Positions 1-4,341 of a stretch of DNA of 5,520 nucleotides are shown here, in pieces. Under the pieces are notes generated by a model that ran no database searches, was not told where the DNA came from, and saw nothing but the letters and a program-made list of their open reading frames with translations. Numbering within the stretch: the stretch's first letter is position 1; every line of letters starts with the position of its first letter. The position numbers were made by a program, and so were the translations under genes. Source of the stretch: Promethearchaeota archaeon (lineage in GTDB: Archaea > Asgardarchaeota > Lokiarchaeia > Sigyniarchaeales > SOKP01); contig JAEORV010000140.1 of NCBI GenBank assembly GCA_016840695.1, positions 1 through 5,520 on the forward strand, read 5' to 3'.

Positions 1-858
1 ATTTCGCATTAGTGTTTCTAAGAAGTAAAGTCTTATAGAAAAAGTTTCATTAGTTTTAATAAACACCGGGAACATCGTCCATTTCGCTAAATAATAATTT
101 GCTTTACTTAGCTCCTTAGCTTTTTCGAATAGAGCCATTTCTTCAGGATTTAAACCAATATTCTCGTTATAGATCTCCTGGATTTTTGAGAAATGAGATT
201 TCCGTTCTAATCTTAATGAAACTTGATTATCATTGATCTCATAATTATAAATGGTGAAATAAAATGGTAACACGCCAGGAAAGTATTTCTGATTACTTGA
301 AAGTGTCGAAGATACCAAAACTTTTGAAATAATTCGGTAGAGATAATAGATCATGAAATAAATCGTATAAAAGTTAATGAAGAATCTTAAAACATAGTAG
401 TTCCCGGAGAAAATACCTATAACAATCCAGAGATTGATGAAAAAAATAGAATTTAACATTGTAAACATGCTCCCCGCTTTTTCAACATAAAAGCAATATT
501 CCTTCTTTGAGATTGGATAAAAAAAAGGAATTTCTGTGGTCGTAAGAAGGTCCATAGAAACATGCAAGCCGTAAAATATCGATGCTATAATCCATACGAT
601 AATAAACGATTGATTCATTATGAGAGAATATATTCCACCTATAAGAGCGGATATGATTATACCAATAATATAAGAATGAGACCCTGAGCGATGTTCAAAA
701 TAATTTGAATGAAAAACTCGCTTTAAAGGCATTACAAATACATCTAAATCGGGAAGTATTGAAAAAATCGCTGCTAGAAAAAAAAACTCTAATGTTATAT
801 CTCCAAAGAAAAATGCGTAAATCAAAGTTCCAAAGATTAAATGAGTAAAAAAGTCCAT
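1..858 (-). CDS. DUF457/YdjM-like membrane-bound metal-dependent hydrolase, C-terminus cut by window edge
   Basis: An ORF starts at ATG 858 and stays open for 286 codons to the window edge, so the stop lies outside. The N-terminal half resembles the YdjM/DUF457 family of membrane-associated predicted metal-dependent hydrolases. Seen: MDFFTHLIFG at the start (H6), LPDLD (D37, D39), EHRSGSHS (E55, H56, R57, H61) and GLHVSMDLLTTTEIPFFYP (H99, D103). These match the family pattern of His/Asp ligands between membrane helices. Hydrophobic segments lie at about 3-18, 21-35, 62-82, 84-101, 131-150 and 154-178. Residues from about 185 to 286 are mostly soluble and charged, a tail I do not recognise. 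Family members are annotated as hydrolases, but the substrate is unknown. The start is the first ATG after an upstream in-frame stop (TAA at 882-880), with a weak GGGAT about 8 nt ahead. It follows the PPOX gene on the same strand after 97 bp. Confidence 0.75.
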   Translation of the reverse strand, partial: MDFFTHLIFGTLIYAFFFGDITLEFFFLAAIFSILPDLDVFVMPLKRVFHSNYFEHRSGSHSYIIGIIISALIGGIYSLIMNQSFIIVWIIASIFYGLHVSMDLLTTTEIPFFYPISKKEYCFYVEKAGSMFTMLNSIFFINLWIVIGIFSGNYYVLRFFINFYTIYFMIYYLYRIISKVLVSSTLSSNQKYFPGVLPFYFTIYNYEINDNQVSLRLERKSHFSKIQEIYNENIGLNPEEMALFEKAKELSKANYYLAKWTMFPVFIKTNETFSIRLYFLETLMRN

Positions 859-912
859 TTTTTGAATCCCTTCTTGTGATTAATAACATGGAATGAATAC
901 TAAAAATTTGTG

Positions 913-920
913 ATTATAAA
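913..920 (-). promoter_or_regulatory. Possible TATA box for the membrane hydrolase gene
   Basis: Read on the minus strand this is TTTATAAT. Its centre is about 58 nt upstream of ATG 858, which would put transcription start near 890 and leave a leader of roughly 30 nt. AT-rich background makes chance matches common. Confidence 0.3.
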
Positions 921-955
921 TTATTTGAATAGATCCATGATAAACAAATGGCTAT

Positions 956-1372
956 TTAAACGAGAGTTATCTCCATGCCATACGTCTTGTCTTTTCCTTC
1001 AATGTTTCGGAACATGAACCTGCTCGAAAAATATTTTTTCTTAAATAATTTCTTAATTGGTAAGACTTCTTCGCCAGTAAATGCTCGCGCTTTACCTTCA
1101 ACATAAGATCCTATAACGTTCCCTCGATATGTACATTGCGCAACCATTACTTTTGGGTTATTATTAATACGCCTGTATTTATATCTTTTTGCCGTCGTCA
1201 AAGCATAGAGTTTTCCATCCTTTTCAACAAACCACACTGGTGTAGCGATAGGATCTCCTTTCTTAGTATAAGTGATGAGACTAATATATTTGCCTTCCAT
1301 AAGAAACTTGAAGGATTGATTTTTATAAAGTCTTCTCATAATGAAATATAAATCTGAAATCGTGATATTCAC
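956..1372 (-). CDS. PPOX-class split-barrel protein, probably F420-binding
   Basis: This 138-aa protein resembles the pyridoxamine-5'-phosphate-oxidase-like split-barrel superfamily, most closely the small actinobacterial and archaeal F420-dependent PPOX-class group (Rv2061-like). Seen: YISLITYTKKGDPIATPVWF (29-48), KDGKLYALTTAKRYKYRRI (51-69), NNNPKVMVAQCTYRGNVIG (70-88), YVEGKARAF (90-98) and a basic helix with KKYFSSRF (112-119). The pattern of G-x-P-x-x-T-P-V-W, a cofactor-binding T-A-K-x-x-K and N-P-x-V-x-V-A-x-C is typical of that group. Members are cytosolic, usually dimeric, and reduce or bind flavin-like cofactors; F420 rather than FMN is inferred. The substrate cannot be read from sequence. 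The longest frame uses GTG at 1372; ATG at 1339 (residue 12) would give 127 aa and still cover the domain. Neither start has a well-spaced ribosome binding site, so a leaderless transcript is possible. Confidence 0.8.
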   Translation of the reverse strand: MNITISDLYFIMRRLYKNQSFKFLMEGKYISLITYTKKGDPIATPVWFVEKDGKLYALTTAKRYKYRRINNNPKVMVAQCTYRGNVIGSYVEGKARAFTGEEVLPIKKLFKKKYFSSRFMFRNIEGKDKTYGMEITLV

Positions 1373-1440
1373 ATCCTAGTTATGTTTAATAAAAAAAAAG
1401 GTGGATTATACATTTGAAGGATAATAAATAAAGTTTTTTT

Positions 1441-1514
1441 GAACTCTCTGTCTCGCTGAATCGTCGTTTTGGGCGATTAGCGCCGAAAGTCCTCTGTCAC
1501 GGGGTTTTTTTTTT
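1441..1514 (+). ncRNA. Candidate small RNA: GC-rich patch ending in ten T
   Basis: A patch of about 64 nt is clearly richer in G+C than its AT-rich surroundings and ends in GGGG plus T10, an archaeal-type U-tract terminator on the plus strand. No plus-strand protein gene ends here: the flanking genes point away from each other. A hairpin is visible, with GGCG at 1472-1475 pairing CGCC at 1481-1484 over loop ATTAG. Past a G-G mismatch it is extended by 1466-1470 pairing 1486-1490 (three A-U and two G-U pairs). The AT-rich ATAATAAATAAAG around 1421-1433 could carry a TATA box. I could not assign it to a known family; no tRNA T-loop or convincing C/D boxes are present. The 5' end is a guess. Confidence 0.35.
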
Positions 1515-1535
1515 CAGTCTTTTTCACGGGGTTTT
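1497..1535 (+). repeat. Two direct copies of TCACGGGGTTTT
   Basis: The 12-mer occurs at 1497-1508 and 1524-1535, with starts 27 nt apart. The reverse complement of its first eight bases (CCCCGTGA) occurs again in the tRNA gene at 3335-3342. The first copy sits at the 3' end of the candidate small RNA, just before the T10 tract; the second is also followed by a short T run. Confidence 0.6.
1505..1514 (+). terminator. T10 tract, probable transcription terminator
   Basis: Ten consecutive T directly after GGGG fit U-tract termination as used by archaeal RNA polymerase. Further T tracts at 1548-1554 (T7) and 1565-1573 (T9) could act as backups. Termination here implies a plus-strand transcript entering from the left, which supports the candidate small RNA. 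Confidence 0.45.
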
Positions 1536-1600
1536 CTAAAAAGTTGGTTTTTTTAAAACTGAAATTTTTTTTTAGTTTATCCTTCAATTGTATTTGTATA

Positions 1601-1623
1601 ATCCAAATATATATTGGATATAC
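1601..1623. promoter_or_regulatory. Inverted ATCCAA/TTGGAT pair around an AT centre
   Basis: ATCCAA (1601-1606) and TTGGAT (1614-1619) flank the 7-nt centre ATATATA. The sequence TGGAT(T)ATAC occurs here on the plus strand (1615-1623), on the minus strand (1605-1596) and on the plus strand at 1402-1411. This could be a repeated protein-binding site. It starts inside the right arm of the inverted-repeat segment. No regulator can be named. Confidence 0.3.
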
Positions 1624-1631
1624 CTTAATTT

Positions 1632-1710
1632 AAATGTTCGTCCTTTTTTTTATTGAAGGGTAGAGATTTCATGTTATAATTATTAGTAAGCATCTATTTC
1701 ACGAACATTT
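1632..1710. repeat. Distant 10-bp inverted repeat AAATGTTCGT / ACGAACATTT
   Basis: The arms at 1632-1641 and 1701-1710 are exact reverse complements, 59 nt apart, and do not extend further. They lie between the inverted-repeat segment and the start of the 450-aa gene. They could be a paired operator or a long-range RNA stem, but a 10-bp match in about 500 bp of AT-rich DNA may be chance. Confidence 0.3.
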
Positions 1711-1783
1711 GACATTTTTTTCAAATTACTACGAAAATAAGTGAATTTAAATTCTACTCAATTTTCCATAAATTATCACAGTA

Positions 1784-1793
1784 ATTATTAATA
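1784..1793 (+). promoter_or_regulatory. Possible TATA box for the 450-aa gene
   Basis: ATTATTAATA is centred near 1788. A start 26 nt downstream would fall at about 1814, next to the ATG of the 16-codon upstream ORF. Another AT-rich candidate, CCATAAATTATC, lies at 1766-1777. Either fits archaeal spacing; neither is decisive. Confidence 0.3.
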
Positions 1794-1814
1794 GACTATA
1801 GTAGAATAGAATCG

Positions 1815-1865
1815 ATGTCTGTTAAGGGAGCTTTCGTCATGGGCATGATTTTTTGTAGAGAGTGA
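1815..1865 (+). other. 16-codon upstream ORF in frame with the 450-aa gene
   Basis: ATG at 1815 reads MSVKGAFVMGMIFCRE and ends at TGA 1863-1865, six nt before the ATG at 1872, in the same reading frame. It could be a short regulatory ORF, the remnant of a longer N-terminus, or chance. The TGA lies inside the AGTGAG that may serve as ribosome binding site for the main gene. Confidence 0.2.
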
Positions 1866-1871
1866 GATAGC

Positions 1872-3224
1872 ATGTCATCAGAAGAAACTGCACAATTTCC
1901 AAAGGAATACGAAGAGACACGAGAGAGGGTCCTCGAAATACTTAAAAAAGGAAAGCCACAAGAGGCGTATTCGATTCTACTTACTATTCTTGATTATCCA
2001 ATGGAGATAGAAGACGATCTCGTGTTCAAGGATGCGTTAATGCTATTTGAAAAAATTGCGAGAAAGATCTCTGGTCAAGAGTTAGGAGATTTAGTAAGAA
2101 ACGTGGTTAACAATATAGACGATATACAAGCGCTCTTCGATCTTTCTTACGAATTATACGAGGAAAGCCAGCACGGTTTAGCAGCCACGCTTCTAAATAG
2201 AGCTAATAGAATTGAACCACAAGATGCACACATCATTCCCGAATTTGTGTCCAATCTCGAGGAACTCATGATGAATGGCGAGGCAAGAAGAATCCTTTTA
2301 GAGGCGAAGGATTTACTCGAAGATAGTGAATTATGCAGGTATCTCTTAGCGTATAACAGTTTAATGACAGGTAATTTAAAAGAACCATTTGAGATTGTAA
2401 AGACTTTACAAGATGTTGAAGACGAAGATTTGAAGGCAATCGTTGAATCTTTTGAAGGGATACTTAACCGTGTGAGCCGTCTTAAGCAAGTGCGCCCTCT
2501 TGATAGCAAGGATCTTCGCGGTTGGCATGCAGTTCTTAATGGTTCACTACTACTACATTGTTCCCCATTTGGGGAGGATGCAATGAATGGTCGATACGCT
2601 TACATATCCGATTCATACGCTCTTTGTCGCGAGGGAATTGAGCGCGTGGGAGAAGTTATAAAGGAAGCAGGAATTAAAATTCCATGTATTTATAGTCTTG
2701 AGAATCGCTCGAGTAAAATTTTAGCATTAGCAACTTCAAAATTGTTAGGAATTCCTTTAAAGCAATGGAATGGGGATTCAGAACCAGGGCTCATTGTAGT
2801 GTACGACATTGAAGAGATTGATTCGGAAGACACGATAATCCAGATCGCAGATCATCGGCCTGGGCAGGTTCTATGGGTTCACGCCTCCTGTTGGACGTAT
2901 CCTTTTCCATTTTCTCCAGATATTACCACCTTCCTTTATCAAATGAAAACCACGCCTTGGGATGGTTCAATGAAATATGATAACGAAGCAAAAAACGTGA
3001 GATGTACCGATCCTGACGAATCTCCCGTGGAAATAATTGCCCGTAATATCATCAATGCTGTTAAGGATAAAGATCATTTAGACGATTTAGAGGACGTACT
3101 ATCCATTGTTAATGGATTAAAGGATCTGAAAGACGAGCCTTCTATGTTAGGAATTTTTAAATCTCATGAAAGAAGGAATAGACAAAGGATTGGTTCGCCA
3201 GTTCCAAGTAATAGATTTCTATAG
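1872..3224 (+). CDS. TPR-like helical protein with an unrecognised conserved-looking C-terminal domain
   Basis: The 450-aa protein falls into two halves. Residues about 11-205 are all helical with tetratricopeptide-like periodicity, such as KGKPQEAYSILLTIL (26-40), HGLAATLLNRANRIEP (101-116) and NGEARRILLEAKDLLED (135-151); such solenoids usually bind other proteins. Residues about 208-400 form a globular domain rich in invariant-looking aromatic, His and Cys residues: LRGWHAVLNGSLLLHCSPFG (215-234), MNGRYAYISDSYALC (238-252), SSKILALATSKLLGIPLKQW (280-299), GLIVVYDIEEI (306-316) and HRPGQVLWVHASCW (328-341). The stretch 280-316 recalls the strand-helix-strand and acidic turn of a phosphoribosyltransferase fold, but that is weak inference and the classic PRPP loop is not visible. 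The last 20 residues are basic. No signal peptide or membrane segment is seen. ATG 1872 follows GAGAGTGAGAT, a weak ribosome binding site. It appears monocistronic; function unknown. Confidence 0.85.
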   Translation: MSSEETAQFPKEYEETRERVLEILKKGKPQEAYSILLTILDYPMEIEDDLVFKDALMLFEKIARKISGQELGDLVRNVVNNIDDIQALFDLSYELYEESQHGLAATLLNRANRIEPQDAHIIPEFVSNLEELMMNGEARRILLEAKDLLEDSELCRYLLAYNSLMTGNLKEPFEIVKTLQDVEDEDLKAIVESFEGILNRVSRLKQVRPLDSKDLRGWHAVLNGSLLLHCSPFGEDAMNGRYAYISDSYALCREGIERVGEVIKEAGIKIPCIYSLENRSSKILALATSKLLGIPLKQWNGDSEPGLIVVYDIEEIDSEDTIIQIADHRPGQVLWVHASCWTYPFPFSPDITTFLYQMKTTPWDGSMKYDNEAKNVRCTDPDESPVEIIARNIINAVKDKDHLDDLEDVLSIVNGLKDLKDEPSMLGIFKSHERRNRQRIGSPVPSNRFL

Positions 3225-3249
3225 ATTACGTGTTCTTCAATTGAAAAAA

Positions 3250-3255
3250 TTTTTT
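3250..3255 (+). terminator. T6 tract after the 450-aa gene
   Basis: AAAAAATTTTTT at 3244-3255, 26 nt past the stop codon, gives a T6 tract on the plus strand. It would separate the gene from the downstream tRNA, which has its own TATA-like box. Confidence 0.35.
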
Positions 3256-3263
3256 AGAACTCA

Positions 3264-3276
3264 TTAATTATAATTA
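3264..3276 (+). promoter_or_regulatory. TATA box of the tRNA gene
   Basis: TTAATTATAATTA is centred at 3270, 26 nt upstream of the first base of the mature tRNA, which is the expected archaeal TATA spacing if transcription starts at or next to the tRNA 5' end. Confidence 0.5.
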
Positions 3277-3295
3277 CATGTTCTTGATATATTTT

Positions 3296-3368
3296 AGCCC
3301 ATTGGTGTAGTGGTCAAGCATCTGGGGCCCTGAACCCCGTGACAGCGGTTCGAATCCGCTATGGGCTA
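3296..3368 (+). tRNA. tRNA-Gln, anticodon CUG, with C at position 33
   Basis: A complete 73-nt cloverleaf folds by hand. The acceptor stem AGCCCAT pairs ATGGGCT over seven bases, with discriminator A at 3368. The D stem is GTGT/GCAT, with GG in the loop. The anticodon stem TGGGG/CCCCG has a T-G pair at the outer end. The variable loop is TGAC and the T stem AGCGG/CCGCT encloses TTCGAAT. The seven-base anticodon loop is CCCTGAA, so the anticodon at 3330-3332 is CTG, reading the Gln codon CAG. The first pair A1-U72 agrees with tRNA-Gln. The near-universal U33 is replaced by C (3329). CCA is not encoded, as is common in archaea. In archaea glutaminyl-tRNA is normally made by charging with Glu and then amidating with GatDE. 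It is convergent with the parvulin gene, 15 bp away. Confidence 0.9.
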
Positions 3369-3375
3369 TTTTTTT
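3369..3375 (+). terminator. T7 tract ending the tRNA transcript
   Basis: Seven T follow the discriminator base immediately, a typical U-tract stop for a short archaeal tRNA transcript. It lies in the 15-bp gap before the convergent parvulin stop codon. Confidence 0.6.
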
Positions 3376-3383
3376 ATAAAACT

Positions 3384-3743
3384 TTATCCTGTTCGCTTAA
3401 TCACATGATATCCAAATTTAGATTTTACTGGTTGCGAAATCTCGCCAATTTGTAATTTAGTACAGGCGTTCCAAAATTCTGAAACCATTTTACCCTTAGG
3501 AAATTCTCCGAGATTGCCCCCTTTATTGGCACTAGAGCATTCAGAATATTTTCGAGCGAGGTTTTGAAAGTTATCGCCAGCTTGAAGATCTTCGTAAATT
3601 TCCTGTGCTTTACTCAATTTACTGACTAATATATGGCTTGCTTTAATTTTTCCTGCCTTAATAGGTGCACCGCCTTTTTTTCCTCCTCCTTTAGATGCTT
3701 GTCCTTTCTTTTGAGGAGGTTTTCCATATTTGTTTTTTCCCAT
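3384..3743 (-). CDS. Parvulin-type peptidyl-prolyl cis-trans isomerase with Par14-like basic tail
   Basis: This 119-aa protein is a single PPIC/rotamase domain (about 33-119) behind a disordered, lysine- and glycine-rich tail. The domain shows KASHILV (34-40, H37), YSECSSANKGGNLGEF (66-81, C69), KGKMVSEF (83-90, M86 and F90) and VKSKFGYHVIKRTG (106-119, H113). H37, C69, M86, F90 and H113 align with Pin1 H59, C113, M130, F134 and H157, so the catalytic site looks intact. The long basic loop Pin1 uses for phospho-Ser/Thr-Pro is absent, so phosphate specificity is unlikely. There is no WW domain, signal peptide or membrane segment; it should act in the cytosol on Xaa-Pro bonds. Residues 1-34 hold 11 Lys and no acidic residue, as in human Par14, where the tail binds nucleic acid. 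ATG 3743 was chosen over in-frame TTG 3755 and GTG 3752 because GGTGA lies 5 nt ahead of it. Confidence 0.92.
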   Translation of the reverse strand: MGKNKYGKPPQKKGQASKGGGKKGGAPIKAGKIKASHILVSKLSKAQEIYEDLQAGDNFQNLARKYSECSSANKGGNLGEFPKGKMVSEFWNACTKLQIGEISQPVKSKFGYHVIKRTG

Positions 3744-3748
3744 TATTT

Positions 3749-3753
3749 TCACC
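3749..3753 (-). promoter_or_regulatory. Ribosome binding site GGTGA deciding the parvulin start
   Basis: On the minus strand GGTGA matches the archaeal anti-Shine-Dalgarno complement (GGAGGTGAT) and is five nt from ATG 3743. It overlaps the alternative TTG and GTG codons and so argues against them. Confidence 0.6.
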
Positions 3754-3771
3754 AATATATTTGAATCTTAA

Positions 3772-3779
3772 TATTTAAA
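3772..3779 (-). promoter_or_regulatory. TATA box of the parvulin gene
   Basis: Read on the minus strand this is TTTAAATA, close to the archaeal TATA consensus, centred about 33 nt before ATG 3743. Strict 26-nt spacing would start the RNA near 3750, within the GGTGA, so either the start is slightly upstream or the leader is very short. Confidence 0.45.
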
Positions 3780-3797
3780 ACGAGTAAATAGAAAGAA

Positions 3798-3820
3798 TAA
3801 ATCATAATAAATATGATTTA
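3798..3820. repeat. AT-rich 8-bp inverted repeat over the RHH gene stop codon
   Basis: TAAATCAT (3798-3805) and ATGATTTA (3813-3820) are exact reverse complements with a 7-nt spacer. The right arm includes the stop codon of the RHH gene, and the element lies 55-77 nt upstream of the parvulin ATG. It could be a weak terminator hairpin or an operator; it lacks G/C pairs and a following long T tract on the minus strand. Confidence 0.35.
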
Positions 3821-4240
3821 ATTAAGAATAAGATATCTAAAATTCTTTAGTTCTTTAATTGAATTTATTTCTATAACTATATTTTGAAAATCTTGGAGTA
3901 AACCTTCAAAAACTATAAAGATAATGTGATCGTTCCGAGTAAAATGCTGGTTCTTGCTAACAATTTGGCTTTTGAATTGGTTTTCGATTTTGTTAATTTT
4001 TTTGAGAATGCTCGAGTCGTTTGGCAAAACAATTACCATGTTGCCTACAATCTCCTTAGTTGTTGGCATTACGATGCTAGAAGCATCAGATATTGAATCC
4101 GTAGCATCCATCGTGGACATTAACCTTAATAAAGCGTCCCGGAATAATTTTGATTTATTTTCATATTGATTTTTGGATACCAGTTTATTGACGAATGTTT
4201 TAAGGCTTTCACTAATCGAAAAACTCACGATTGGGCTCAT
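3818..4240 (-). CDS. NikR-like ribbon-helix-helix transcriptional regulator with incomplete metal site
   Basis: The 140-aa protein has an N-terminal ribbon-helix-helix DNA-binding domain: strand PIVSFSIS (3-10), helix ESLKTFVNKLVSKN (11-24), and YENKSKLFRDALLRLM (26-41), typical of the CopG/NikR superfamily. A linker (42-64) leads to an ACT-like domain (about 65-138) with NMVIVLPND (67-75), QHFTRNDHIIFIVFEG (98-113) and a closing IKELKNFRYLIL. In NikR the matching segment carries His-x-His and Cys nickel ligands. By counting from the shared glycine, H99 falls at the second His and H105 replaces the Cys, while the first His is Asn. Nickel sensing is therefore doubtful; another metal or a metal-free role is possible. 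ATG 4240 is preceded by GGTG at seven nt. RHH proteins of this kind bind palindromic operators as dimers or tetramers and often repress their own gene; the palindrome at 4265-4282 is a candidate. Confidence 0.75.
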   Translation of the reverse strand: MSPIVSFSISESLKTFVNKLVSKNQYENKSKLFRDALLRLMSTMDATDSISDASSIVMPTTKEIVGNMVIVLPNDSSILKKINKIENQFKSQIVSKNQHFTRNDHIIFIVFEGLLQDFQNIVIEINSIKELKNFRYLILN

Positions 4241-4247
4241 TTTTTTA

Positions 4248-4251
4248 CACC
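4248..4251 (-). promoter_or_regulatory. GGTG ribosome binding site of the RHH gene
   Basis: Minus-strand GGTG lies seven nt before ATG 4240. It sits inside a seven-codon ORF (ATG 4260, MNLGVKK) whose TGA overlaps the ATG of the RHH gene as ATGA, in another frame; that ORF is probably incidental. Confidence 0.45.
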
Positions 4252-4264
4252 AAGGTTCATATTC

Positions 4265-4282
4265 TTTATTATATATAATAAA
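4265..4282. promoter_or_regulatory. 18-bp perfect AT palindrome in the RHH promoter region
   Basis: TTTATTATATATAATAAA is its own reverse complement over 18 bp and lies 25-42 nt upstream of the RHH start codon, where a TATA box is expected. It may simply contain the TATA element. A two-fold symmetric site here would also suit autoregulation by the RHH protein. Being purely A/T, part of the symmetry may be compositional. Confidence 0.4.
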
Positions 4283-4341
4283 TATGGTTTCATTGAATAT
4301 ATAAATATTTTTAGCTTTATTTTGTGGTCAAAAATTGAAAT

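Larger units (their letters stand above)
1402..1605. repeat. Noncoding segment bounded by long inverted repeats (MITE-like or structured RNA locus)
   Basis: The left arm (1402-1424) reads TGGATTATACA followed by TTTGAAGGATAA. The right arm (1577-1605), read on the minus strand, gives TGGATTATACA, then a 6-nt insertion relative to the left arm, then TTGAAGGATAA. The inner 17 bp (1408-1424 against 1577-1593) match at 16 positions without gaps. The segment between has no credible ORF. It holds T tracts of 7, 10, 7 and 9, a GC-rich patch at about 1441-1504 and two TCACGGGGTTTT copies. No clear target-site duplication flanks it, so a decayed miniature inverted-repeat element is only one reading. 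A cruciform, a long RNA stem or paired protein-binding sites are others. Confidence 0.5.

Noticed and set aside
695..889. 64-codon minus-strand ORF
   Set aside because: It is a shadow in another frame of the membrane hydrolase gene (1-858), whose family motifs are clear; it has no recognisable features.
1136..1351. Plus-strand ORF of 71 codons
   Set aside because: It lies fully antisense to the well-supported PPOX gene and shows no domain pattern.
1441..1540. C/D-box guide RNA for the tRNA
   Set aside because: The tRNA-complementary stretch is not followed by a CTGA D box at the right distance and no good RTGATGA C box was found on either strand.
1441..1540. CRISPR array suggested by repeated TCACGGGG
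   Set aside because: Only two 12-nt copies with a 15-nt gap, no longer repeats or regular spacers, and no cas genes in the window.
1863..1865. TGA as selenocysteine codon extending the 450-aa protein
   Set aside because: No SECIS-like element or selenoprotein family match is visible, and the ATG at 1872 gives a sensible N-terminus.
2147..2509. Minus-strand 120-codon ORF
   Set aside because: Antisense shadow of the 450-aa gene, serine-rich from reverse reading, with no domain features.
3296..3368. Reading the tRNA as tRNA-Phe (GAA) by taking the T at 3331 as U33
   Set aside because: That would break the four G-C pairs of the anticodon stem; the seven-base loop CCCTGAA fixes the anticodon as CTG.
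3744..3755. TTG 3755 or GTG 3752 as parvulin start
   Set aside because: The GGTGA ribosome binding site overlaps these codons and is correctly spaced only for ATG 3743.
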